Shown here piece after piece: positions 11,132 to 22,300 of a stretch of DNA of 64,000 nucleotides (the first letter of the stretch is position 1; every line of letters starts with the position of its first letter). Source of the stretch: Lingula anatina (lineage: Eukaryota > Brachiopoda > Lingulata > Lingulida > Lingulidae); the NCBI RefSeq assembly GCF_001039355.2, contig NW_019775485.1:145712-209711 (forward strand), read 5' to 3'. The position numbers and the translations under genes are program-made. Under the pieces are notes generated by a model. It had not been told where the DNA came from and searched no databases. It saw only the letters and a program-made list of their open reading frames with translations.

Positions 11132-13500
11132 GACAAATTAAAAAGGGGAAAAAGCAACTGAGCCCAGTTACATCATCAATCATGTTGTTTACACAACTAG
11201 TGAATTATATGCTATGTACATGGTGTATACAGAAATATCAAAAGGCCATGTTTTTGTAAAGAGGGCATGTTGAGAGCATGTTTCTTGCCAGAGGTGAAGC
11301 ATTCTCAATCCATCACTGTTTGTCAGTGTACATTAGCCTAGATCACAGTACAAGTTTACAATACAGTGCAGACAAGAGATGTAAAAAAGTGAGAAATGTT
11401 ATGTCCTTGAAGCGTGATAATATTTGCTAAGTAAAAAATTAAGCTGATGAATGGTTACAATATTTGTTTAAAAAAAGGAGAGAGTGAGAGAGAGGGAAGG
11501 GGAAGATAGAGTGATAAAAGGGAGANTTGTATGTTAATTTTAAATTCAGTCATTTAAAATGTCACTACCCCCACATTAGTTCTCAATGGATTTCATACTT
11601 GTTTAGAAAAACTTGAGTAAAACGTAGCAAAATGACAATTTTGTTGACAAAGTTGTTGATTGACCACACAAAACGACTTACAAGCTGTAGTAAGTCTCCT
11701 AGTTTCTTTGTCAACACAGCAAATAAGGCCTCATCTGCAAATGCCTAGAATGAAGAGAATTCATAAACTGAACAACATGACTGAATAACAAAATAAGCTT
11801 AATAAAATTAACTATCCCTTAATAAACTAACCCTCAAAATCTGATAATCAAACTTTTTATACCACAATTTTTTAACCTTCTTGAAAGTTGCCATATAAAA
11901 CCTGACATCAAAGATGTGCAGACTTCAGAGTGAATTTCTAGCAAAACATGAAAATGTCTAAAATCATAAGCTGTATCCTTTTGCAATTTTGAGCACAGAA
12001 ATAATGACCGGATACATAAAATGCGTCAATCTGTACATGTTCCTGTCCACCTACCAGTTTGTAACTCTGCAGGTGCTGCTCTATCTCTAAATACTGATTG
12101 CGAGTTGTTTTATCTTCTGGGATAGCTCCATTAAAACACAGCATACCCGGCTGGGTGAGGTTGACCAGCAACCTGGAACATACAGGAAAGATATAATTTT
12201 ACTGTGGAAGAGGTTTTTCATTGTCTCTTGGGTATAGAAGGTAAAAAGAAAACAGTTGCTAAAGAGAATTTTTAAAAAATTAACTTTTAAGGCATGGTGT
12301 TTTTACCCTTCCACGAAAGGGCTTTAATCACGACTGACTTATGTATCTTCCCTGTTTCTACATGTAATGATAAAATCCCCATCTGAAATTGACTAANNNN
12401 NNNNNNNNNNNNNNNNNNNNNNNNNNNNNNNNNNNNNNNNNNNNNNNNNNNNNNNNNNNNNNNNNNNNNNNNNNNNNNNNNNNNNNNNNNNNNNNNNNNN
12501 NNNNNNNNNNNNNNNNNNNNNNNNNNNNNNNNNNNNNNNNNNNNNNNNNNNNNNNNNNNNNNNNNNNNNNNNNNNNNNNNNNNNNNNNNNNNNNNNNNNN
12601 NNNNNNNNNNNNNNNNNNNNNNNNNNNNNNNNNNNNNNNNNNNNNNNNNNNNNNNNNNNNNNNNNNNNNNNNNNNNNNNNNNNNNNNNNNNNNNNNNNNN
12701 NNNNNNNNNNNNNNNNNNNNNNNNNNNNNNNNNNNNNNNNNNNNNNNNNNNNNNNNNNNNNNNNNNNNNNNNNNNNNNNNNNNNNNNNNNNNNNNNNNNN
12801 NNNNNNNNNNNNNNNNNNNNNNNNNNNNNNNNNNNNNNNNNNNNNNNNNNNNNNNNNNNNNNNNNNNNNNNNNNNNNNNNNNNNNNNNNNNNNNNNNNNN
12901 NNNNNNNNNNNNNNNNNNNNNNNNNNNNNNNNNNNNNNNNNGGGGGGGGGGGGGGGGGGAGTGCCCACCTGATTACTGTGTCAAACAAAGTAGCATCATC
13001 CTTGTAAGTCTTCAGCAAAGGCAGAAGGTCATTTTGTAGAATCTGAGCACTGCCAAGCTGGCGACGGATGTCACAAGAGTCATCCTCTCTCTTCAAGAAA
13101 CGGATTAGGTCTTTGACAGTCTCTGGTGATGTAACAAATAAAAAAAAAAAAAGAAAACAAATGCATATATGCAAACACAGTGAAAAAACTTTGCAAACAC
13201 ATTTGCTGTACTAATTATCACATGGGAGTTTCTTACACAGCTCAATCATTTTATCACTTAGATTGATAATTGGAGCTGTACGTTTACCAAATATTACAGT
13301 ATTACAGAGCTAAAATTAGAACATCACTGAAACACAAGGGCAATACAGCTGATACCCAGTACGTTGGAATCAAATGCTATGGTCACTGAACTATGATCCA
13401 TCCAGGTCTTACCCAAACAGTCTGGTTCCTTGACATATTTCCCGTCTTCCTGGTACCCCAGGGCACTGCAGGTAGCCTGGAGCTCTACGTGCATCACCAT
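1105..13500 (-). CDS. TIMELESS: TIMELESS replication-fork protection protein (partial, C-terminus outside window)
   Basis: Coding exons, 5' to 3' on the minus strand: 13500-13413, 13122-12969, 12172-12055, 11744-11682, 10867-10827, 10536-10422, 9805-9741, 9540-9472, 8884-8620, 8273-8161, 7593-7489, 7099-7002, 6628-6550, (duplicate 6090-5993 and 5620-5542), 5303-5176, 4792-4615, 4389-4309, 3847-3750, 3508-3437, 3131-3068, 2927-2720, 2379-2234, 1727-1645, 1234-1105. All have GT-AG ends. Hallmarks matching human TIMELESS are [72 protein letters not shown] and FVELLFWK. The start ATG matches the human N-terminus. The acidic linker and an exon aligning with the PARP1-binding region are present. 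In known animals the protein pairs with TIPIN at replication forks in the nucleus. The last exons are off the left edge. About 33 residues after LLQL have no visible exon. Confidence 0.95.
1968..2105. repeat. foldback element with ~35-bp imperfect inverted arms
   Basis: The left arm (1968-2003) and right arm (2071-2105) are reverse complements with a few mismatches around the core GGTCTCC / GGAGACC and TACCTCCACA / TGTGGAGGTG. They are separated by about 67 bases. No coding signal is present. It sits in a TIMELESS intron between the exons at 1645-1727 and 2234-2379. This is most likely a small foldback or MITE-type element. Confidence 0.6.
5471..6353. repeat. copy B of a 0.88-kb duplication carrying two TIMELESS exons
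   Basis: This block is nearly identical to 6486-7362, with only scattered single-base and homopolymer differences at an offset of about 1,008-1,009 bases. It holds a second copy of two TIMELESS exons (6090-5993 and 5620-5542). The copy ends exactly at the single N at 6354. The pattern fits two haplotype copies laid end to end by the assembler, although a true tandem exon duplication cannot be excluded. Confidence 0.85.
6355..6485. other. GC-rich segment between the duplicate copies, possible mobile-element end
   Basis: A short unduplicated stretch follows the N at 6354. It contains a G-run/C-run foldback (a run of seven G, then CACGCCCCCGGACCCCCCTA) unlike the AT-rich surroundings. G-run/C-run foldbacks of this sort occur at ends of transposable elements in marine invertebrates. 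The exact family is not recognised. It could be an insertion present in only one haplotype. Confidence 0.35.
6486..7362. repeat. copy A of the 0.88-kb duplication carrying two TIMELESS exons
   Basis: This is the partner of 5471-6353. It contains TIMELESS exons 7099-7002 and 6628-6550, which encode [13 protein letters not shown] and [18 protein letters not shown]. On the right it continues smoothly into the upstream exon 7593-7489, so this is the copy properly connected to the 5' half of the gene. Confidence 0.85.
7957..8045. repeat. third copy of a short intronic repeat
   Basis: The sequence beginning CAGTCAAATATCTGGACACT closely matches the stretches at about 6181-6250 and 7190-7260, including TCAAATCAACA, GTAAATATGGACT and TGTTTGGCC. 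It lies in the TIMELESS intron just upstream of exon 7593-7489. It has no coding potential beyond chance, and its family is unknown. Confidence 0.55.
8482..8594. repeat. compound microsatellite (AAT, GAT, AAAT units)
   Basis: Consecutive runs of AAT, then GAT, then AAAT repeat units lie in a TIMELESS intron just 3' (minus sense) of the large exon 8884-8620. This is low-complexity sequence with no gene signal. Confidence 0.9.
9043..9271. repeat. copy of a 229-bp duplication ending at an N
   Basis: It is essentially identical to 9279-9507 at an offset of 236 bases and ends exactly at the single N at 9272. It contains a truncated copy of the TIMELESS exon 9540-9472 (only its 3' part, from 9236 to 9271). 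Because the partner carries the whole exon and this copy stops at the N, it is best read as an overlap that the assembler failed to merge. Confidence 0.85.
10004..10132 (+). repeat. dispersed repeat, copy 1
   Basis: About 115-130 bases here match the reverse complement of 43738-43866 at roughly 85-90 percent by eye. Shared blocks include CCTCAGAACCACTGTGTTAA, ACTCGTCAACATG and TTTGCGCAGTGTTTGGTCAT. This copy lies in a TIMELESS intron and the other in a dynein intron. No family is recognised; a SINE or MITE is possible. Confidence 0.7.
11091..11130. repeat. (CA)n microsatellite
   Basis: A run of about 19 CA dinucleotides lies in the TIMELESS intron between exons 11744-11682 and 10867-10827. 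It is followed by purine-rich sequence and by an N at 11526. No exon is visible in this stretch. Confidence 0.95.
12397..12959. other. assembly gap (545 N) followed by an 18-base G run
   Basis: Bases 12397-12941 are all N, and 12942-12959 is a pure G run that directly abuts the gap. The G run probably reflects poor end-of-read sequence. The gap lies in the intron between TIMELESS exons 13122-12969 and 12172-12055, and those exons join in phase (DTVIR to LLVNLTQP). No coding sequence need be missing here. Confidence 0.95.
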
Positions 13501-13860
13501 TACTACCTTATCAATGTAAAAAATAGTAAAGAAACCAATTACACAATGATTTTGTTTTATTTTTCATAAAATATTGATACGCACGATACTCAACAACATC
13601 TAGCCGTTTTCTCAATCTCATTGCCAGCATGTTCATCTTTCGTTTACATTTACAGTCTGGTAACTTTTTAAAACCTGTCATTTGACTCCACACCAAATTA
13701 CAGCTTCCTTTACAATATACAACTCATTTGAATTAAGAGTTTACGCACAAATCTTAGTTCTCTTACCTTATCTGGATGAATACAAGCGCGAGATTTCGCG
13801 CCGGATCGATATGGAGGCTAACGACCTTCACGAAATTAGTTCAAGGTCACGCAAAATGAA
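13501..13860 (-). promoter_or_regulatory. TIMELESS 5' region: probable non-coding first exon and E2F-type site
   Basis: On the minus strand, a consensus donor (GATAAG then GTAAGAG) at 13767/13766 and a possible acceptor shortly before the ATG at 13500 suggest a non-coding first exon upstream of 13767. At 13794-13802 the plus strand reads TTTCGCGCC, a perfect E2F consensus. TIMELESS is an S-phase gene in known animals, so E2F control would be sensible. Start site and binding are inference. Confidence 0.5.
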
Positions 13861-14099
13861 TTCTCAACTACAAACTGCTTGATAGTGAAGAAATTACGCA
13901 ATAAATGAAAAATATAAAATAAATATAGTGCATTTCCTGTAAACGGCAGTCTTACATATGTATTTTGAAAGCAAGAGCTGTACGTACCGCATTTTCTGCT
14001 TGTCATAGAAAAGGACGTTTTATAGATAGCCTACCGTTATCAAGTTAATACAAATGTCCTAAAGTTAATCAGAACATCTCCACGTGGTTATTACTCCGT

Positions 14100-14133
14100 A
14101 CAAGGCAACGTTCACCTTAACGACTGAAGGAAG

Positions 14134-14185
<52 letters not shown>

Positions 14186-16307
14186 CCTTTGTAAGCAGGT
14201 GGACCCTATATGTTTTTGGTACAGAAAAAGAGGTACAAAAACTTTAGTTAAAAACACAAAAGTAGACACGATCCTATTGAATTGTTGCAGTCAGCTGTAT
14301 TTTATAGTTTGTAGTCATTAGTTTACATTGTAAAGGGATAGGGTTTTAGTGGCACTATTAAAAGCCCTCACTTAACAGTAACCAAGTGAATTTTTGAGTT
14401 TGTTTCAAAGACAAAAACCTGGTTAAGAAAATAGGAACACTTAACACTTCAAATATTACCTTTTTATTTTTTATTTTCTTCCTCTTTTTTTTAATGTCAA
14501 CATTTCAATATCACAGTTTTTATAAAAGTGGGTCACATTCTGACAGCAGCTCCCTCTATACCCAAATGACATTGCCATTCCAGAGTCATGCAATCTGGTG
14601 TTACAGTGCTAACAGTGTTCTAGTTACACAACATAATTTAAATGAGAGCAATAATAATAATTATAGTCAAACTTGGTTTGCAGTGAGAAACTTTTCAATT
14701 AGGCGCAATGATGATGGACAAATTTTCAGTTTTATACAAGGGAATCTAGCTGCGCTGTTAGGAAATACATTAATCGTCTACTGAAATTGTCATGAAGTTA
14801 AAAATCAAGCCAATTTTGTTGAGTGCAGTATTGGTCATAAAATATATATCACTAAGACTTGATTCGTTACAGTATTGGCAAATGTGATAAGCAATTGTTA
14901 TAAAAATATCAGTTCTCCAAAAATTGCAAAACATGTTCAACTTGAAATACTCAAAATCTACGATGTCCACATTTCTGTTACATTCGTAAAATGGTTTAAT
15001 ATTGTAACACGCCAGACAAGATATATTTTCTCTACAAAGAATGCATTCTCTCTGTGAATGAGAATATAGAATAATTGAAATAACTTTGAATCCTTTTTCA
15101 CTGGTTCCCTTTAAAAAGCTACCTGAAAAAAATACAAGATGTAAGGCCTTAAGGACCGTTTGGCTCTTTGCATCAATATTCTGATTCAACTTTTGAAGGC
15201 CACTTGTATCTAAACACTAGTAGCCCCCAAAAGTTCTTCAGCTGAAAATTATATGACCTCATCCTAAGAACATGGATTGTAATCTTTTGGAAAAAAAAGT
15301 TTCCCCAATAAATTTCCTGTTTAATAGGGGTTAATAGTAACTACTACTATTACTTTTATTGGCAGGGATAAGAATAACAAAAGATTGCTGAAAACCTGTC
15401 TATGTCACATTCTTCAGACATGTAAAACTTTCAGTTGTGCAATGTAACTTTTGGTAGGTATGGTGAAATGTCATTTCATACTTCCCAACGATACAAACAG
15501 CCTCATGAACGCTCCGCTAACATCTCTACACATTACACAAATTTTTTACAAACATTCACAAAGGTAATGCATGCAACATTTGTTATCCTCTTAACACAAT
15601 TTTGTATGCTGATTAACTTGTACAGACGTACTTCATTAACTCCACAGTGGGGCTTGGGCCTCTTGTACAAGCTCTCATACTGTATTTTAACAGACAACTG
15701 CATGAACAAATGCTACAATACAGACTTACTGATGTACATGCCGAAATTAAGCAAGAGAATGTTATCCAGGTATAGGTACAGTGCCTGGCAATAAAGAAAG
15801 AGACCCTTACCCACCCCAAAGCATCTGCAGTGATTGCCCCTCCCCGTTTCTAAAAATTCTGTGCAAAATGCAGTAGCTTTCCTTTCCAAATGAAGAAAAA
15901 GTCCTCCAAAGAGGAAACCATCCCATTCTTTGCATTATCATTTGTACATAAACTATCTCTTCCTAATTCCACCAAAACAACCATAGCATTCCATTAGCTT
16001 GAACATACTGATTGAACAAAGACCCCATGTGGTTGCTCCACAATTGTTTCAAAAATCTTTCCACACTAAGTGCGACATTTCCAGCTTAACCCACTGATAA
16101 CGAATCCACAGTACAAGATCCCTCGCATCTCTGCCATCAGGTGACCCTCACTGTGCTGTACAGACCAAGTCACATGATCCAAGTGATCCAAGTCACATGA
16201 TCACCTTACAGAATTGTGATTGGTTGAGGAGGGGGGTTCAGCAGTCCTCCCTTTACTCTGGTCAAAAGGGGAAGTCTTGTCCATTAGGATGGACTTGGAG
16301 GACGCTG
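14100..16307 (-). other. EPC 3' untranslated region and intergenic sequence
   Basis: No convincing protein-coding exon is visible between the EPC stop codon (16310-16308) and the TIMELESS upstream region. Open frames here (for example on the minus strand at 14770-15189) lack recognisable domains and splice context. Minus-strand AATAAA signals occur at about 15355-15360 and near 14463-14475, so the EPC 3'UTR probably ends at one of these. A (TA)n microsatellite occupies about 14135-14182. Confidence 0.55.
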
Positions 16308-19300
16308 TCACGTGACTTCCATAGGAACAGGGTTTTCTTGCTTCACGATAGAGTTTGTTTGATTGCCATCTTCATGATTTTGTCTGGAAATAATTCAGTA
16401 GAATATAAGTTACTCTGAAAAGACAATTTTTTGCGGTGCTCCCTTTCTATGTTGCATCACACTTATACAGTAGCATAATGTATAGGTTTGCTGCAAATTT
16501 TCACCAAATTTGAAAAATGTGGGATTCTCAAAAAGCATGCAGCTTCATTTGGTACATCTACTTGAAATATTGTTAAATCCAACCCAAACCCCTCATGAAA
16601 CTGGCTCCATTTTCTAAAACATACAGATAAGAATACTTACCAAAAAAAAAAAAAAATGCAACAGAGTTGGCACGTGTTCATTTAACTTACTTGATTTGGT
16701 CTGCTGCTGTGTTGGCCAGTTTGAGGATCTTGGGTGAGGACGGTGTGACCGCCTTGGCCGCAAGAACACTGACCGGGGTGGTCTGGGAGTTCACTGTGCT
16801 GATTATGTTGACTGGACTTGTGGACACTGAAGACAGATTGCTATTGGACGTTGAAGTGAGAGGAAAGTTTAACTGCAGAACATTTTCAGCTGGTGACGTT
16901 GACAGACCATGTGCCTTGCCTAAAAATTAAAAGAACAGATGCTTGACAAGCTTTACAAAATGCAGTAAAAAAGTGTTCCATTTTTTTTTTTTTTTGAATT
17001 TATAACATCTAAATCTAAATGTTCATTGGTCTTTTTTTACAAAGGTCCGTTGAAAATTGGTGTTACCCAGACTTGTTAGTGATAAAATCTTAAGTGAGTA
17101 ATTCTAAGAAAATTGTTTGCATCATCCAATAGTATTGATGCATAATTCCTGTTTGATGTTCAAATTTTTATGATACAAGCCCAGGTTGTACAGAACATCA
17201 AGAGACCATAAATAACACATTTCACAAAAAAGATGTCATTAGAAAAATAACCAAACTTTCTCTGAAATTAATGTCCATGACCATAACATGATTCACAGTT
17301 TTACATAAAATCAGTTTTTTTTTTGCCTGACATTGGGTAACAGAGTGGGTATATATCCTTAACAGTGTGCTCAGTGACCACTTACTGTCCATAATGGGTC
17401 CATTCGTCAGCGCAGCAGCATGAGCACCAGTCACCTGCACATTATTTACCACAGCAGACACCGCAAACTGCGCCGTGGCAGAATCCAATGTGAATCGGGA
17501 CGTGGGCTGCGAGCAGAAGGAATGTCCTAGATTAATTGAGCTATCTAAAGTCTCTGTTTCCATTTTGATCAGCTGTTCTTGTTGCTGTCTCTGCATGAGT
17601 AACAGCTGCTCCTGGTGGGCCTGGAAGCTTTCTAGATTAAACTCGGTGCTGACTGGAATGGCAGTGTAGGTTTCATCCACAGTTGAAGACTGGTAGAAGT
17701 CCTCTTCTGTCGGAGTTTTTGGTCGGAAATGGGGCCTGAAAAATGAAATTTGCAGTATTTAATGAAGAATCAAGAACAGTCATAAATGGGCACAGAGAAA
17801 CTAATTCATCATCTAATTCCAGAAAAAAACTGTGTTTTGGCACAATCCAGCAGATAACAATGTATTTCAACTCAAAAAAGTAAACCATTCAATTATTGCT
17901 CTACAGGACATGAACTAAATATGAGTTAAACGAGAGCCAACTGTAAGCCTGAACTCATCAATGACTTTATTCTCATGAACAAAAATGTGTTGTTAAGAGC
18001 AATCTAGTAGTTGGAATATACTATAATATAGGGATATAAGCACATATGTGAATAAGTACAATATTGTACATGTAGTTTAACGAGGAGACTCGATTCTCAC
18101 CAGGCACATTTACCGACACAGTTCATGCGTTCAACATGCATCCAGTTACTTAATTCTATACTGAAACACTTCTACTCACACTTTCTCATTCTGAATATAA
18201 TGAATGTAATCATCTATGTGAGAGTTCCCTGAGGTAGAACTGCTGATGTCTAACTCGTGCAGCGTATCGTCCCATGGAGTATAAGCTCGGTCTAGTAGAA
18301 CCCTGGAAAAGGTTAAAACAATGATTCAATATTCAACATGGGTCCCAGTTACACCAGAGAGTGGAATCAAGAAAGATACTACCACGTACATTTTCAATAT
18401 AGAACAAATTTCAACCCCTTTAACCATCTATAGTATGATTTACATGATTAACCAGACTTGTAAACTTCCAAGTCAGCACACCCAGAAATTTGCACCCACT
18501 TTTTTTTTTCAGAAGATTGAAAGGTGACCTAAATGAAAAGTATAACCTTCATAATAAATTCTGGCTATTTTTGCAAGAATGCACAGTTTCAACATAGCAA
18601 TTAACCAACACATTTTGGATGAAGGATAAACAAACTAACCTTCCTCCTCGCCCAATCCTCCTCCGGACATATCCCACACACTGTCGGGGTGAGGACAGCG
18701 AGGAGAGATTATACCTATATTTTTTATCACCCCAGCCCCCTTCTTCTCGACTACTCCACGGCCAGTTGCCAAGGTAATCATCGATAGGCTGAAATGAAGA
18801 AATGTTCCACGTTAATTCATGTCTTCATTATTTATAATATATTTGTGGAGTTTACATAAAATAATGCAGACAATATTAATAGACTTACCCCAAAAATACC
18901 AGAAAAAACCTTGCATCTTACATCTACTATGGAGTCTTTAATAAATTATAAGTCATAATAAATTCATTTGCACATAATACAATATAACATTAAACAGTAT
19001 TCAAAATCAAAGAAAATGTTGCTTCTTGTTCACAAAAAAGAGCTTAAGCTTCAGCTAGCAGTAGCTAACTGCCATATCTTATTTACAGAACAACATTCAA
19101 TCTGCTAACACATAGCATGTGTAGAAAAGAAACAAGAGACTTACAGCTAAATAATAACAATTATTTTTTCTTCTAAATGCATATGGACCATCAGGATCAT
19201 TTTCATCTTCATGGTCAGACTGAGAAAGAGGCTGAAAGACAAGAACATGGATGTGTTTTAAACAATCAAAACAAATGACACTATCGATATAAATGCGTTA

Positions 19301-22300
19301 ACTTTTTTACAGATGAACATGCCTCCTTGACTCCAGTGTACTGGTCAAATCACCAGCTTCTCTGTATTCTACTCAAGACCAGGAGGAGGCTTGTTAATTT
19401 GTTAAACTGTTTGAATTCATCAAGAGTCCCAACTGGGGTGGATTGATGTACACAGAGAATTTCAATGGGAACAAGCCCAATCACGATCAGAAGACTAGTA
19501 ATTAACAAATTCTGTAAGGATTGCATCACGGTAACCTGAAAGGCTAATATATTTGTTTCAGGTTTCTGGAGATTTCCTCTTGCAAAAAAGACAAGTGGAC
19601 TTAGTTGAAGACTTAAAGGGATAATAACTCTTCGTTTTGGCCAATAAATGAATTTTCCTGAGTAAACAACAATTTGCCCATACTTATGTATGGTTAATGA
19701 ATCCGTTTTTACATTCAAAGTTAGTCCCTGTTTTTTTTCTAAAAAGTTTGTTTTTTTGTTAAAATCTCTTAAGAGATTATAACAGAGTATAGCCATCAAT
19801 GGAGGTCACGTGGTCTGAAGACAAGCTAAGATATCAGAATAATAGCTATAACTGCCGTTTTTCTTGTGCAACAGAATATAATATATTTCTATGAGTTGTT
19901 CACAATGTTTTTATTGTGAAATATAGATCTCATACGAAGAGTTATTATCCCTTTAATCACAACAAATTTTGCAATTAGACCTTCTTCCTGAAATGGGTGC
20001 CTAGCTGTACATCACATATTAGCATTCAGATGCCAATGTTATGATATGTGCAGTCCTGTATGAAAAGCCACTAAGGATCCTTACTGGTGACACTGGCTCC
20101 TCCTCAGAAGAAAAGTAATCTGTTTGCAGGATGTCCACCTCGTTGTAATGAGGGAGCTGGACTGCTTCCTGCTGCTGTCTCTGCTGGTTCTGCTGCTGCT
20201 TGTGCTTTCTCTTCTTGTATTCACGCTTTTTTCGTACAAAACCAACTTCTTCCTTTTAATAAGGAAAAAAAAAAAAAACATATCTCAAATGATATGTATA
20301 AACAAATTTTATAGTTTTTATATGGTTATTTACAAATGGTAATTGTGAAATAGGATTTTGCATTGTATCGATAAATTAGTGTAATTTGGACAATAATTGC
20401 CACAAATGGACAATATTAAAATTTAAACAAGGGTCAAAATTGAGGTCATTGATGCCTTTTTCTTGGAAACTTATCTCAACCTTGAAATCCAGGTTTTAGT
20501 CAAAGTTGTTTTAATGCCCCACCCCCAATAATGCATAGCAGCTACGCAAAGCAGTTTCTCAAATTTAAATTTCATTTACCTTCCAGTTATTGTATTGGGT
20601 TTGTATTGGCAAAAATGATGGAAATTTGAGCCTCTCAGCATTGGCCTCTGCTAATAGTTTGCCATCAAAGTCTGTGGCTTGGTATCTCTTCTCCACTATC
20701 TCTATTGTGAGCTTGAGGAGTTCTTTCTTGGCTTTCTCTCTTCGTTTGATCATTTCCAGTATTGTCCTGCAAAGACATTTTATGAATTAACATTTATATT
20801 TTGTATAGATTCTTAGTTGGCTAGCCACCAAGAACATGACAATCTCTTTCAGATGAGATTGAAACCAAAATCTTATAAATGTTTCAAGGCAATTTAAAGA
20901 TAAATGAAAGACATTTGCCCAAAGCCAAATTTACATCTTTAATATTCCACGAGTGATAATCTTCACAAAGTTATCTTAAAACCTTTGAAATCTTCTCATA
21001 CAATGGACCGAATTTAGAAAAGACTTACACAGCTTTACTGATGTCCCGTCGTAGTTTGAGCATTTTCTCATAAGATACTTCATCATTTTTACGATTCTGT
21101 AAACAAAGTACTAACATTAGTGCAGGTAAGACATCATTTCTTGCAAGAAGCAGTTCTGTTCAATTCATGGATACAAAATTCCACAATCACACATATATAT
21201 GAAATTCACAGAGATTTTGCTGAAGTAAAATACATTTTATATCACACATGAAAAAAAAAAAAATAATACACATATTTAGCAGAGTTACTGAAACATGCAT
21301 GACATGACATGACATATATAGCAGAGTACCACAAACCTTCCTTGTCTGCATCTTTTCTGTCCGCCGCCTGAAGGCCACATAGGGATTGTTAGTTGTAGAG
21401 CCATCACGTTTTTCTGTCTTCACTTGTGGAATGAGAGCATGTGCCTGAAAAATATAGAAGCATGCATAACCATAAATAGATATATGACTGAACTGCTATT
21501 GGAATGTGGGCAGAAAAAAAAGAATCACAAAAAATATGACCCAGTTCAAACATATAGTGGGGAGAATTTAATATCAAGTACCAGCATCTTTCATTTTTTT
21601 TTTTTTTGTAATGGGGGTCTTTGAGATCTGCCAAACAGAGTGATATGAGGTTATCAATAAGTTGTGCATTTTTTAAAAGAAAACAAGTACTCACAGTTTT
21701 TAACCTTTTGTTGAGCCAGTAGTCATACACAGCAATAATGAGATCATCATCTTCTTTTAGGAGAAGTTTGGCCTCCTGGAGAGTGACAACCTGGAAAAAG
21801 GATTTATAATTCTTCATGAAGCTGCCAAAATGATCTCATTCTTAATCTTTTTTTTTCCCCTGTTCTCTTTCCCAGAGTGACTGTGCTGTGAAAAACACAA
21901 CGAAGAGCAAACTTTTTAACTCAAACCTAAATAATTCTAATTTAATAGCTAAATATCTGAGCAAATGTTAGGAAATGAATTGGTTAAGATTGACTGTCTT
22001 TCCTTTGCATGCTCATTAACTTAGAATTTCAGTTTAATGCAACTGTGGGCTTTCAAATTCTATTTCTTTCATCAGAAAATAGTTGACAACATTAATATAC
22101 ATATTGCAGATATTAATGTCCCTTTAATATCTAATATAATATTTAATATCTATTGAAGGGACAATAACATCTTTGTGCACTATCAAGCATAATAACTTTT
22201 TTTCTTCTTTTCAGAAGGCCTAACCTTTATAGGCAGCAAACCACAATTATCATCCAAGCGACATAATAATGCATTTTTCATGTGAAACAGTTATATAAGA

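Noticed and set aside
12287-13174. Long open frames running through the N gap and G run on both strands
   Set aside because: The apparent length comes from unknown bases. Only 12969-13122 is supported as coding, as a TIMELESS exon.
13682-13882. 66-codon plus-strand ORF upstream of TIMELESS
   Set aside because: It overlaps the inferred TIMELESS first exon and promoter on the other strand and shows no recognisable domain or splice context.
14770-15189. 139-codon minus-strand ORF with many cysteines
   Set aside because: It lies in the probable EPC 3' untranslated region. Composition reflects AT-rich sequence, and no domain or family is recognised.
19350-19799. 149-codon minus-strand ORF in an EPC intron
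   Set aside because: It spans a dispersed repeat and one end of a MITE, with no domain, so it is a chance frame in repetitive DNA.
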